Source: a bacterium
GTDB lineage: Bacteria; Desulfobacterota; S145-22
Assembly: GCA_027004185.1 (NCBI GenBank)
Contig: JALTIG010000088.1
Location: 1-32,054 of the forward strand
Direction: 5' to 3'
Length of the DNA stretch: 32,054 nt
Shown here: one piece after another, positions 1 to 9,252 of the stretch
How the letters are laid out: each line of letters opens with the position of its first letter
Numbering within the stretch: position 1 is the first letter of the stretch
Notes under the pieces: model-generated
The model's input: only the letters and a program-made list of their open reading frames with translations
Told to the model about the DNA's origin: nothing
The model's database searches: none
Translations under genes and position numbers: made by a program

Positions 1-16
1 TTTCAAGGATTGATAT

Positions 17-520
17 TTACTCATGATTTTTCGCAGGTGGATTTATGGGTTCCTCGCATGCATTTTTGTGCTTGCCATGATTCATGAAGTAGTAGTAGTT
101 TTCAAGCCACGAGGGGACACCTTTGGGGCATGTTTGAACGAACTTTATAAAACCTAAAAAGGCCTCCCGTGTCTCTGGGCTCATGGAATGTTCCATTCCG
201 CAGGCATCCTTTTGTGCAATATCATGAGGAATTTTCAAGATACGATGCATAAAGTCAAAGAGGATCTTATGGCGTTCGGAGATATCCTTTCCAAGTCTTT
301 CCCCCTTTGGTGTCAGTATAACATCCCCGTAACGCTCATGTCGGACGAGGCCCATCTCAACAAGCTTTTTTAGGATTCCCGAAATGCTTGGATAGGTTAC
401 ATTCAATTTCCTGGAGATATCCTTGACGCGTGCAGCCCTTTCTCTTTGAGTGATCTCATAAATCGCCTCAATGTAGTCTTCAATACTTGTGGTAACCTTT
501 TGCATAATCGTCTCTACCAT
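17..520 (-). CDS. DtxR/MntR-family metal-dependent transcriptional regulator
   Basis: ORF with N-terminal winged-helix pattern (EDYIEAIYEI...VKDISRKLNVTYPSISGILKKLVEMGLVRHERYGDVILTPKGERLG) typical of DtxR/MntR proteins. Confidence 0.88.
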   Translation of the reverse strand: MVETIMQKVTTSIEDYIEAIYEITQRERAARVKDISRKLNVTYPSISGILKKLVEMGLVRHERYGDVILTPKGERLGKDISERHKILFDFMHRILKIPHDIAQKDACGMEHSMSPETREAFLGFIKFVQTCPKGVPSWLENYYYFMNHGKHKNACEEPINPPAKNHE

Positions 521-717
521 GGAAGTAGTTTCCTTTTCTTTTTACAGGTTTTAGGTGAGATTGTCAAAAGGGATGGAAAAAAGGATTATCAGGGGAGCTT
601 AAAATAGCGAAGCGTAGGAATTCGCTGATATGCAAGGAGACCTTCCCCTGGTGTTGCAACTGGACCCAAATAATTGTATAAATCTACAGTTAGCTTAAGC
701 CAAGGGTGGAAGGATCA

Positions 718-852
718 ATGTGTGTTCCCTATAGAGGTGAGGGGGTGCATGAACTACCCAGGGGGGAGCAAGATGGAAAAACATCTATGGCTCCTCTGAA
801 ATACAGCCAGAGGTTCGGGCGGAACCTTAACCTTATCCTCTTATCATTATAA
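718..852 (+). CDS. Possible small protein (44 aa), unknown
   Basis: ATG at 718 preceded by GGAAGGA; open to TAA at 850-852, just before the Shine-Dalgarno of the 863 gene. Not in the supplied ORF track because of its length. Confidence 0.25.
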   Translation: MCVPYRGEGVHELPRGEQDGKTSMAPLKYSQRFGRNLNLILLSL

Positions 853-862
853 AGGAGGAGGA

Positions 863-1666
863 ATGAAACGAAGGATCTCATGTTTGATATTGTTTTTCGG
901 AATGATTCTACTGGTTCCTGTCTCGCAGTCCATAGGGGGACCGGTTATTCCTAAGACAATCGTGTTGACACTGAACCACGTTAATCTGATGCTTGTGGGA
1001 GATGAGGCGGTGGTTAGAACCGGCCCCTTAAATAAAAACATTAAGAGTGTTCGATGTGTGGTTTGGGGAAAGGTTATTTCCCCTGTTGGAAGGGCAGGAG
1101 CTCCATCATCAGGTTATACCTTTACCTTCAGAGCAGTGAAATCAGGAAAGGCCATTGTTATGGAAAAGATCAAAAAGTTTGGAAAGAAAGGTGAGGCCAT
1201 AGAGTTCAAAAAGTTCGGGATAAGGGTTTACACTCCTGCTGCCGTTCCTCTTTTATCCTTAAAAGAGATAGCTCAAAACCCCGGAAAATATGCAAGGGGG
1301 TTTGTCTTGATCGCAGGGACAAGCCGTGGTTGGGGAAGGCCTGCCAAGGCTCAAAAGATCTGGGGAACCATGGCAACTCGCTCCGACTGGGTTATTGAGG
1401 ATACAACCGGAGCCGCCTATATCTCTGGCATTCTGAAGGTTGAAAAGGGAAGGGCCGTACGGATCATTTGTCGGGTTCTGGTACGTCCCAATGGGTCCTG
1501 GACCCTGATAGGGCACAGGATCCTTCCGGATACTCACAAGATAAAAGGGTTGAAAGGCTTTGAGCAGGGCAACAATCGGTTTGCGTGGTTTCTCTACAAA
1601 AGGCCTCCCAGAACAAAAGGAAATCTCTTCTCTTCCTCTTTCAGCGTTTCCTTGGCCCTGGCATGA
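863..1666 (+). CDS. Hypothetical exported protein
   Basis: Strong SD (aaaggaggagga), N-terminal signal-peptide-like sequence MKRRISCLILFFGMILLVPVSQS, 267 aa; no family recognised with certainty. Confidence 0.75.
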   Translation: MKRRISCLILFFGMILLVPVSQSIGGPVIPKTIVLTLNHVNLMLVGDEAVVRTGPLNKNIKSVRCVVWGKVISPVGRAGAPSSGYTFTFRAVKSGKAIVMEKIKKFGKKGEAIEFKKFGIRVYTPAAVPLLSLKEIAQNPGKYARGFVLIAGTSRGWGRPAKAQKIWGTMATRSDWVIEDTTGAAYISGILKVEKGRAVRIICRVLVRPNGSWTLIGHRILPDTHKIKGLKGFEQGNNRFAWFLYKRPPRTKGNLFSSSFSVSLALA

Positions 1667-1759
1667 CCTAAACGGGTCAAGATGAGACACACCTTGGCAG
1701 ATGGCTCTGTTCTTGAGATGGTGGGAATTGACGTAGATCTTTAATGGAGGAGGATGGGT

Positions 1760-2203
1760 CTATTCCCTTTTACACTCCCCCAATCGCTTCCCTTTCATGT
1801 GCATGATCATGGTTTTCGTGCCTTGACCATGGGTTACCATTTTCATCGTGACCTTACCTTCCATGGTGTCTCCATGGTAGGTGATCTCACCGTGCCCCTT
1901 CATATTTTGTCCCTGCCCATTGCAGACCACATCCCAGATGACCTTGTTTCCTTTGGTTTGCATATTTGCTATTTTGCAGGGAGAACCCTTTTGCTTTTCT
2001 GTTGGAGAGGTCTGTCGAGGGATTAAGTCATCTATTGAAAGACACTGCGTGGTGGTCATGGTGGGCATTCTGACATGCATTCCAGGCATCTCAATAGTCG
2101 TGGTTATTTGCCACTGTCCGGGTTGGATATTAGGCGCTGCCATTGCTGCAGTTACCATCAAGAGGATCCCTATCAGGACCATTGTGATTCTTTTTCTTCC
2201 CAC
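1760..2203 (-). CDS. DUF3617-like exported protein
   Basis: Signal peptide followed by IQPGQWQITTTIEMPGM...TTTQCLS, the pattern of DUF3617 proteins. Confidence 0.75.
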   Translation of the reverse strand: MGRKRITMVLIGILLMVTAAMAAPNIQPGQWQITTTIEMPGMHVRMPTMTTTQCLSIDDLIPRQTSPTEKQKGSPCKIANMQTKGNKVIWDVVCNGQGQNMKGHGEITYHGDTMEGKVTMKMVTHGQGTKTMIMHMKGKRLGECKRE

Positions 2204-2393
2204 TTTAAATCTCCTTTTCTCCCCAGAGAAGGTTGAGTTGTTCCTTGATGAGTCTCAAATAACTTACGAAGTTATGCGGTAAGTATTCCCTATCAGCGAT
2301 GCATTTTGAGCAGTTGGCGAATACAAGTTATATAGATCCTTAAAATTAACTTGTGATCTTGACGAGGGATATGAAAGGGTTCGGTTTAGGGAG

Positions 2394-2816
2394 CTAAGAC
2401 TCAATGATTGTTTCCTGTCCCTGGTGAACCTTGGGTGCTTCTGGGTTCAAAACCGATATCCTTGCATTGAGAGGGGCCTCAAGCTCTTCCATTTGGCAAG
2501 ATCCGTCGAAGATTGCCCCCTCCTGGATCGATAATTTAGGGGTTAAGATGTTCCCATGCACCCTTGCTGGTGCGAGGATCTCAAGGGTATCTTTTGCATG
2601 CACGTTTCCCTCGACCTGCCCACTTATGACAATCTCTCCCGCCTTGATCTCTGCGTTCACTTTAGCCGTTTCACCGATAATCACCACGTCCTCTGTGAGT
2701 ATTTCACCTTGAAATTTCCCATCGATCCTAACAGTTCCTTCAAAAATCAGCTTCCCTTCGAAGCTTGTCTGTTCCCCGAGAAAGGCCCGTATATCCCTTG
2801 ATGATCCCTTAGCCAT
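2394..2816 (-). CDS. Bactofilin family (polymer-forming cytoskeletal) protein
   Basis: FLGEQTSFEGKLIFEGTVRIDGKFQGEILTEDVVIIGETAKVNAEIKAGEIVISGQVEGNVHAKDTLEILAPARVHGNI, the repetitive beta-helix signature of bactofilins. Confidence 0.93.
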   Translation of the reverse strand: MAKGSSRDIRAFLGEQTSFEGKLIFEGTVRIDGKFQGEILTEDVVIIGETAKVNAEIKAGEIVISGQVEGNVHAKDTLEILAPARVHGNILTPKLSIQEGAIFDGSCQMEELEAPLNARISVLNPEAPKVHQGQETIIES

Positions 2817-2882
2817 CGATTATATCCTTTCATATCTTCTTGATTTAAATGTTTAACATAATAAATCCATTGTTTCAACTAG

Positions 2883-3716
2883 TCAGGCACATAGCCTTCT
2901 GATAATTCCATCCAGTTCCTCCAAGTCGAAAAAGGAGATCTTAATGGCACCTCTCTTCCCTTTTAGGAGTACCTTTACCTTTGTTCCTAATGCCCTTTCC
3001 AGGCGGTTTTGGATGTCCTGCACATAGGGATCATCTTCTGACCTTTTTTGCTTGGGCTTGGATGGGACTGATTTGACTCGACGTTCCACTTCACGGACCG
3101 AAAGCCCCTTTTTAACGATTTCCTCTGCCAGTTCTTCCTGTTGCTGAAAATTAGTAAGGGTAAGAAGGGCACGCGCGTGACCTGCGCTAAGCTCGGCTCG
3201 GCTCACAAGCTGCTGAACCTTTGGTGAAAGCTGAAGCAGACGCACGGTATTGGCGATCGTAGAGCGATTCCGTCCGAGTCGGGTAGCCAGGGTTTCCTGC
3301 GTCAATCTCCACTGTTTCATCAATTCCACATAAGCCAGGGCTTCTTCGATGGGATTCAGATCCTCCCTCTGCAGGTTCTCAATCAGCGCGGCCTCTAAGC
3401 TTTCCTGCTGGCCGAACTCCTGTACCATGACAGGGATTTCCTTCAGCCCCGCTTTCTGTGCAGCAAGCCACCTTCGTTCCCCTGCGACAATCTCATAGCC
3501 ATTTTCCGCAGGCCGAACCAGAAGGGGCTGTAACACCCCCTTTTCCCTAATAGAGTTGGCAAGAGAATCCAGTTTTTCCTGGTTGATGGATTTTCTTGGT
3601 TGGGATTTGTTCGGCCGGAGTTTCTCGATTCCTATGATGAAGAATTTTTCCTTTTTCTCCATCCCCTCCGGAAGTAGGGCGTGAATCCCTCTACCGAGAA
3701 CCTTTTTTCTGGACAC
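2883..3716 (-). CDS. parB: ParB/Spo0J family chromosome partitioning protein
   Basis: RPNKSQPRKSINQEKLDSLANSIREKGVLQPLLVRP...GERRWLAAQKAGLKEIPV, GRNRSTIANTVRLLQL, C-terminal dimerisation tail; GTG start overlapping parA. Confidence 0.95.
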   Translation of the reverse strand: MSRKKVLGRGIHALLPEGMEKKEKFFIIGIEKLRPNKSQPRKSINQEKLDSLANSIREKGVLQPLLVRPAENGYEIVAGERRWLAAQKAGLKEIPVMVQEFGQQESLEAALIENLQREDLNPIEEALAYVELMKQWRLTQETLATRLGRNRSTIANTVRLLQLSPKVQQLVSRAELSAGHARALLTLTNFQQQEELAEEIVKKGLSVREVERRVKSVPSKPKQKRSEDDPYVQDIQNRLERALGTKVKVLLKGKRGAIKISFFDLEELDGIIRRLCA

Positions 3717-4512
3717 GACTTCCTCCTTTTTTTATCAGTTCCTCCGCCAGCTTTTGATACCCCTGCGCCCCTACGCATCGCCTGTCGTACTCAAAGATAT
3801 TCTTTCCAAAGCTGGGAGCTTCGCTCAGCCGTACATTCCGATTGATAACGGTCCGAAAAACACGATCGCGGAAATGCCGACAGACCTCTTCTCGAACCTG
3901 GTGAGAGATACTGTTTCGTACATCGAACATAGTCAGTAGTATCCCGGTTATTTGAAGACTTGGATTTATGGATTGTTTAATCAAACGTATAGTTCGCAAT
4001 AATTGCGACAATCCCTCCATGGCATAAAATTCACACTGAAGTGGGACAATTACGCCTCTGGCAGCGGTCAGGGCATTCACGGTCAACAGGCCCAGAGAGG
4101 GGGGGCAATCGATGATTATGTAATGGTATTCCTCTGAAATCTGGGCAAGGGATTGTTTCAGGAAATACTCCCGTTTTTCCTCGCCGATGAGCTCTACCTC
4201 CGCGCCGATCAAATCTCCATTGGCAGGCAGAATGTGCATTTCATTCAGAGATGTAGGGAATATGGCTTCGTGCGTTTTCAAGTTTCCTAACAGAACGTCA
4301 TAAACGGTTGCCTTCAGCTCTTCCTTTTCAAGACCGCAACCACTTGTGGCGTTTCCCTGAGAATCCAAGTCCACGAGTAGAACGCGTTTACCGGAAAGCG
4401 TCAATGCCGCTGAGAGGTTGACCGCCGTGGTCGTTTTTCCTACCCCGCCTTTCTGATTTGCCACCGCTATAATTTCTGTCATGTGTGTCACTTGTTCATC
4501 CCGGTTGATCAC
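3691..4512 (-). CDS. parA: ParA/Soj family ATPase
   Basis: Deviant Walker A NQKGGVGKTTTAVNLSAAL, DLDSQGNATSG, IIIDCPPSLGLLTVNAL. Confidence 0.95.
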   Translation of the reverse strand: MINRDEQVTHMTEIIAVANQKGGVGKTTTAVNLSAALTLSGKRVLLVDLDSQGNATSGCGLEKEELKATVYDVLLGNLKTHEAIFPTSLNEMHILPANGDLIGAEVELIGEEKREYFLKQSLAQISEEYHYIIIDCPPSLGLLTVNALTAARGVIVPLQCEFYAMEGLSQLLRTIRLIKQSINPSLQITGILLTMFDVRNSISHQVREEVCRHFRDRVFRTVINRNVRLSEAPSFGKNIFEYDRRCVGAQGYQKLAEELIKKGGSRVQKKGSR

Positions 4513-4624
4513 CCTGTCCGTGATAAAAACGGTTCTTTATATCATTCCTCTGGGCGAAGAGGAAGTGTTCCTCATGTCTTCATTCCTTTGATGTTTCATG
4601 GTCTTCAACATTCTACGTAATTGT

Positions 4625-7162
4625 TTATCCAAGGATCCCTTTCAAGTTTTTCAGAATTTCCTCTGCCTTGTGAAAATTTGGTCCCCTTTCAATCCTTCTG
4701 TCTCTGTGTTTATGCTCCATGTTTTTCTTTCCTTGGGTGAGGATTCCTTCTTCTATGGCGATGTGTAGCCATCCTTCCAGAGTTGCGTAGGTGAAAGACT
4801 CAGAACATTTAATCTGACCAGCGCTCAGCATCTCCTTTCCCCATCGAATCATGTCCTGGATCAATTTTCTTTCCCTTGTCTCTTTACCCGTAATCTCTTT
4901 CAACACATAAAGGGAGCCTACCAGAAAGCCCTCAAGGGTACTAAGCGTCAAATGGCACAAGTCCTGAATCTCCTCATCTTTCAGGCCGTTTAGCATGATC
5001 TGCCCTTTTTTGTACCAGTGCATGGGATGCTCGATGGGCAAGAGGAATTCATATCTGAGAAGATGAAAGAGAAAATCAAACATATTGTAGGAGTTGATGG
5101 ATCGGTCTTTTTTTGAGACCTGGATCGACCAGGCATATAGAGAAATCGGTGCTAAGTGGGCTACCATTATGTTCTTGGAAAACTCCAAGTGAATCCTCTT
5201 TTCAGGAGGTATAAAATAAGAGGGGTCTGTCGGATCGATTACCACCCCTTGTCGTACAATGTTGTCTTGCGTGAATAGCTCAAGGGATCTCAGCAACGCT
5301 TTCTGGACACTCACTCCCCTTAGTGGGATGTCTGCCTTCAGGTCTTTCAGAATCTTCATGTAGAGTTTCGCCGTTTTAATGATCTTCGAACGGTTGATGC
5401 TCCGATCGACTTGGGAAAGAAGGGATGCGGCAACTAGTGCGGAGGGAGTGACGGCCATTACATGCTGAATGGCCCTTATCACATTATCCGCTGTCTTCTG
5501 GTACAATTCCCGGCGCTTTTCCACGGATGAGGGATAGGTCTCTATATGATTTGTAACCAGGTATCTTTTTAGGGAAATGGGTGTTCCAAACCGTACAAAA
5601 ACCGTCCCGTAACGTTTTCTGAAGATCTTGCGAAGCTTAAAGAGGTCTCTCTTCTTTTCTTTCCGTTTCTCATCCCCTCTGAGCTCCCGTATGTATCCCT
5701 CTTCTTCCACGATTCTCTCGTATGAAATAGCGGTGGGGACCACGTAGATATCTTGAACGGAGGGGTCAAAAAGTGCCCTGATGATCATAGCAATCATCCC
5801 CTTTTTTGGAAGAATCAGTTTGCCGGTTCGGCTTCTGCCCCCCTCGATGAAAAACTCTATGGGGATTCCCTCCCGAATCAGTTCTCTCAGGTAGCAATAA
5901 AACACCTCTCCGTAGAGCGGGTTATCCTTGAAGGTTCTACGTATAAAAAATGCGCTCGATCGGCGAAAGACTGGTCCAACGGGCCAGAAAGAAAGATTGG
6001 TGCCAGCGGCAACAAGCGGCAAAGGGAGGTTGATTTTATACAAGACATAGGAAAGCAGAAAATAATCGACATGGCTTTTATGAGAAGGAACATACACGAT
6101 GGGATAGTTTCTTGCAATTCTCCTTAGCCGCTGTTGGGCATTCTCATTTACATCCACACCGTCGTATAGATTTCGCCAAACCCATCTCAGGATCTTTTCC
6201 CATACCTTTATATAGGAGATTCTCAAATCAGCCGCGATTTCGAGGGTGTAATCCCTCGCTTTTCTCATCAGGTCCTCCACCGGCTTGTTTTCTACCTCAG
6301 CCATCCCTTCGATGAATGACCAAAGATCCGGATCCTCCATAATCTGCGGGACGATGCGGCGGCGGGACGGCAAGGGTGGACCGGTGATCCCACGGAGTTT
6401 CTTGTCAAGGATTCCGATAGCCGTATTACGAATCTCCCTCGCCAGGTCACCATCTGAGTGTTCGGGATGCTGTTTTAGGAACCTATGCAGATCGATCGGC
6501 GTTCCAGGTCTTACCTGGATCTCTTTCCTCAATAGCACGTTCCTGACTCGAAGGGTCCATTTGGGTGTTGCTAGTTTTCCCCAGAGGGCGGTGTAGAACG
6601 ATTTTTTTTCTGTTTGAGGGAGCACGTCATATACTACGAGGTGCGGAACCAGGTAGATAGGTGTAGAAGTAGTTCTCTGAAATCTAATGATCTCTTCCAG
6701 TGGCGTGGTTCGGAAGTTCAAACAGCGCTGCACATATGAACCCGATGGATTGAGATAAACAGTAAACGGGACACGCCCCAGCCTCGAAAGATCCCCTTCT
6801 TGCGTAAAGGGGTCAAAGACACATTTTCTTTTCATATACCAGAGGAACTGTGCCCTGATGTACGCAAGCCATCCAAAGAGAGAGATAAAAGGCAGCATAG
6901 TAATACCCATGGGAAACTTAGGGTAATTTCCCCCCTTGTGGCGATAGAGATAATAAAGGGCCAGAAAATCGATCCGGCTCGGTGAGTCGAGCAGAGGAAT
7001 AACCAAGCCCTTTGAGACCATCCCCCGCCATCTCTTGAGGTGATCTGGAGAGATCTGCACCCGTGCGAACAACCAGGGAAACAGCCGCTGGGATAAAAAT
7101 CCCTGCATCTGATCGAATCGGTAAGGTTTTAGATTCAAAGTCCTACCTTCACCCGTCGCCAA
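4625..7162 (-). CDS. plsB: PlsB-like glycerol-3-phosphate 1-O-acyltransferase
   Basis: Acyltransferase motifs VPSHKSHVDYFLLSYVLY, FFIRRTFKDNPLY, EFFIEGGRSRTGKLILPKKGM, VVPTAISYERI. Confidence 0.9.
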   Translation of the reverse strand: MATGEGRTLNLKPYRFDQMQGFLSQRLFPWLFARVQISPDHLKRWRGMVSKGLVIPLLDSPSRIDFLALYYLYRHKGGNYPKFPMGITMLPFISLFGWLAYIRAQFLWYMKRKCVFDPFTQEGDLSRLGRVPFTVYLNPSGSYVQRCLNFRTTPLEEIIRFQRTTSTPIYLVPHLVVYDVLPQTEKKSFYTALWGKLATPKWTLRVRNVLLRKEIQVRPGTPIDLHRFLKQHPEHSDGDLAREIRNTAIGILDKKLRGITGPPLPSRRRIVPQIMEDPDLWSFIEGMAEVENKPVEDLMRKARDYTLEIAADLRISYIKVWEKILRWVWRNLYDGVDVNENAQQRLRRIARNYPIVYVPSHKSHVDYFLLSYVLYKINLPLPLVAAGTNLSFWPVGPVFRRSSAFFIRRTFKDNPLYGEVFYCYLRELIREGIPIEFFIEGGRSRTGKLILPKKGMIAMIIRALFDPSVQDIYVVPTAISYERIVEEEGYIRELRGDEKRKEKKRDLFKLRKIFRKRYGTVFVRFGTPISLKRYLVTNHIETYPSSVEKRRELYQKTADNVIRAIQHVMAVTPSALVAASLLSQVDRSINRSKIIKTAKLYMKILKDLKADIPLRGVSVQKALLRSLELFTQDNIVRQGVVIDPTDPSYFIPPEKRIHLEFSKNIMVAHLAPISLYAWSIQVSKKDRSINSYNMFDFLFHLLRYEFLLPIEHPMHWYKKGQIMLNGLKDEEIQDLCHLTLSTLEGFLVGSLYVLKEITGKETRERKLIQDMIRWGKEMLSAGQIKCSESFTYATLEGWLHIAIEEGILTQGKKNMEHKHRDRRIERGPNFHKAEEILKNLKGILG

Positions 7163-7925
7163 AGAGAAACTGCAATATCCCTAATACTTTAACTACCGCT
7201 GTTTCCAGCCGCAAGATTCTGGGACCTAAGGAGCATGTTTTGGCCCCCATCGTTCGAGCGAGGGCTATTTCAGAAGGGCTGAATCCCCCCTCTGGGCCTA
7301 TGGCAACAGCCACGTTAGTTATCTCTCTGACCTCGTAAAGACATTGCCGCAAGGATTGTTCGGAGTCAGGTGTACAGAGGATCTTCAATGAGGCCGTTTG
7401 GCCTATGGCCTCCGAAAGGCTTGTTAACGTACCCAGTTGTGGAATAACCCCACGGTATGACTGTTTCGCCGCTTCCTTAAGGATCTGGTTCCATCTTTCC
7501 CGTTTGCGTTCCTTCTTTTCCTCCGAGAAATGGGGGACGCAATGCTCCGAAACGATTGGGATGATCCGAGTGACTCCCAGTTCTGTAGCCTTTTGCAGGA
7601 TCCATTCAAACTTTTTTCGTTTGGGCAAGGCCTGGATCAGGGTCAGTATGAGAGGGGATTCCATAGATTTGTTCACTGGAGCAAGGAGGTGAACCCACGT
7701 TTCGTTGCGCGTAGTTTCCACAATTTCAGCATGATAGAGAGATCCGGCATCTTTCGAAACAACGATCAGGTCTCTGGGGCCGAGGCGCAGCACCCGTTTC
7801 AGGTGCATGTGGTCCTTCCCGGAGATGAGGGCCTTTCCTGCTATAGGATCCAGCCAGCTTGCAAAAAACCGGGGGTGCCTACTCATGAATGTGACTTCCT
7901 CATCATCATGGAAAATGAAACCCAT
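7149..7925 (-). CDS. rsmE: 16S rRNA (uracil1498-N3)-methyltransferase, RsmE family
   Basis: HLKRVLRLGPRD, QKATELGVTRIIPIVSEHC, AIGPEGGFSPSEIALA, SLGPRILRLETAVVKVL. Confidence 0.93.
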   Translation of the reverse strand: MGFIFHDDEEVTFMSRHPRFFASWLDPIAGKALISGKDHMHLKRVLRLGPRDLIVVSKDAGSLYHAEIVETTRNETWVHLLAPVNKSMESPLILTLIQALPKRKKFEWILQKATELGVTRIIPIVSEHCVPHFSEEKKERKRERWNQILKEAAKQSYRGVIPQLGTLTSLSEAIGQTASLKILCTPDSEQSLRQCLYEVREITNVAVAIGPEGGFSPSEIALARTMGAKTCSLGPRILRLETAVVKVLGILQFLFGDG

Positions 7926-8761
7926 TCTTTCAAGCTACGGCGGGTAAGCCTTTTTAGGCCGTTTCGAGTGGCCTTTTCCAAAAACATGTTTTCCTGTTCC
8001 CGAAGAATCCCTGAAACCACAAGGATTCCATCTGGTTTGAGAAGCGAACGCAATCCCTTCAGCAGGTTTGAAAGGACTCCCTCGTTGATATTAGCCAGGA
8101 TAAGATCATAATATCCATCACAGTTCCCAATCGATCCTTTCCGAAACTCGATGATATCGGCCACGCCATTTTTTTCTGCATTAGCGCGGGCTATGGGAAG
8201 GACATCTTGGTCAATATCCACTGCCAGGACGTACCGTGCCCCCAGGCAGGCTGCCACAATAGCGAGGATTCCAGATCCTGTCCCCATGTCAAGAACCTCG
8301 TTGAAATATTCCGGCCTCCTTTTTCGGTGGAAGAGCATCTGCCGAATGCAAAGGCGGGTTGAAGCGTGTCCCCCTGTCCCAAAAGCCGTTTCAGGATCGA
8401 TAGAGATAACCGGGCAGGCAGGATTTTTCCGAAGCTTTCGCCATGTGGGTTTGATGATCAGGTCTTGACCAAACCGGTAGATTTTGGTGTATCTTTTCCA
8501 GGCATCTTGCCATTCCTTTGCCTCCAGGGGTCGTTCGGAGAGGATTGGTGGGGGGGTGCCAAAAATTCTGGACACCTCGTTTAACTTTTTGAGTAAGTGA
8601 GGCTTGAAGTTTCCCCACCATTCCTCATCGAGATAAAAGACAGTTTTTTCCGTTTGATCCCAAAAGCCGTTAATGATCGCTGGAATAACGCCGTTTTCCG
8701 CCAGAAAGGCCGAAACAGCTTCTTCACACTGTTTTGGAATGTGCAACATAACTTCTCTCAT
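7883..8761 (-). CDS. prmA: Ribosomal protein L11 methyltransferase
   Basis: DPETAFGTGGHASTRLCIRQM, VLDMGTGSGILAIVAACLGARYVLAVDID, DLILANIN motifs. Confidence 0.93.
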   Translation of the reverse strand: MREVMLHIPKQCEEAVSAFLAENGVIPAIINGFWDQTEKTVFYLDEEWWGNFKPHLLKKLNEVSRIFGTPPPILSERPLEAKEWQDAWKRYTKIYRFGQDLIIKPTWRKLRKNPACPVISIDPETAFGTGGHASTRLCIRQMLFHRKRRPEYFNEVLDMGTGSGILAIVAACLGARYVLAVDIDQDVLPIARANAEKNGVADIIEFRKGSIGNCDGYYDLILANINEGVLSNLLKGLRSLLKPDGILVVSGILREQENMFLEKATRNGLKRLTRRSLKEWVSFSMMMRKSHS

Positions 8762-8958
8762 TTGCAGTAAATTTTACCAGATTCACCAGGGAATGTCATG
8801 GTACCTTTGGCCTCCCTTATCATAGATCCCCGGCTCATGAATCAAAATTATCTATCCATTACTTTGAAATTTGCCGGAATTTTTTGATTTGACAATACGG
8901 TCGCACTGGTAAGATTTTTAAGGTAAGTCGGAATATTCGGAAAATGGAGGGGCTGAAA

Positions 8959-9174
8959 ATGATATCGATTGTTACACCCGATACGATTTTGTTAGATCTG
9001 GTTGAAAGATGCGAAGGGGCCTCTGATATCTTTAACCGGTATAATGCGCTGGCCGGAGAGTGTATCCTTTGTTACAACCTTTTCGAGCCCTTAAAAAAGG
9101 TTGTTGAAAAGTATAAGCTAAACGGTGTGGAAATCATGTCTGAACTGAAGGCCTTAGAGAAAGCCGAACAATGA
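8959..9174 (+). CDS. Small DUF1858-like / hybrid-cluster-associated redox disulfide-like protein
   Basis: 71 aa from ATG 8959 with GGAGGGG upstream; ITPDTILLDLVE-like start and internal CILC; resembles DUF1858 small proteins. Confidence 0.6.
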   Translation: MISIVTPDTILLDLVERCEGASDIFNRYNALAGECILCYNLFEPLKKVVEKYKLNGVEIMSELKALEKAEQ

Positions 9175-9252
9175 AGCCACGCGGACCTTCTACTTTTTAG
9201 GAATTTATCCCACCCTGAGCATCCATTCATCCATTTAAGGTTTATTTGAGAT

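Noticed and set aside
1754-2282. Plus-strand ORFs overlapping the DUF3617-like gene
   Set aside because: Antisense shadow ORFs; the minus-strand protein has a signal peptide and family pattern.
4589-4610. TGTTTCATGGTCTTCAACA upstream of parA as a possible parS
   Set aside because: Lacks the central CACGTG palindrome.
5753-6596. Plus-strand ORFs inside the plsB-like gene
   Set aside because: Antisense to a convincing acyltransferase reading frame; no recognisable protein.
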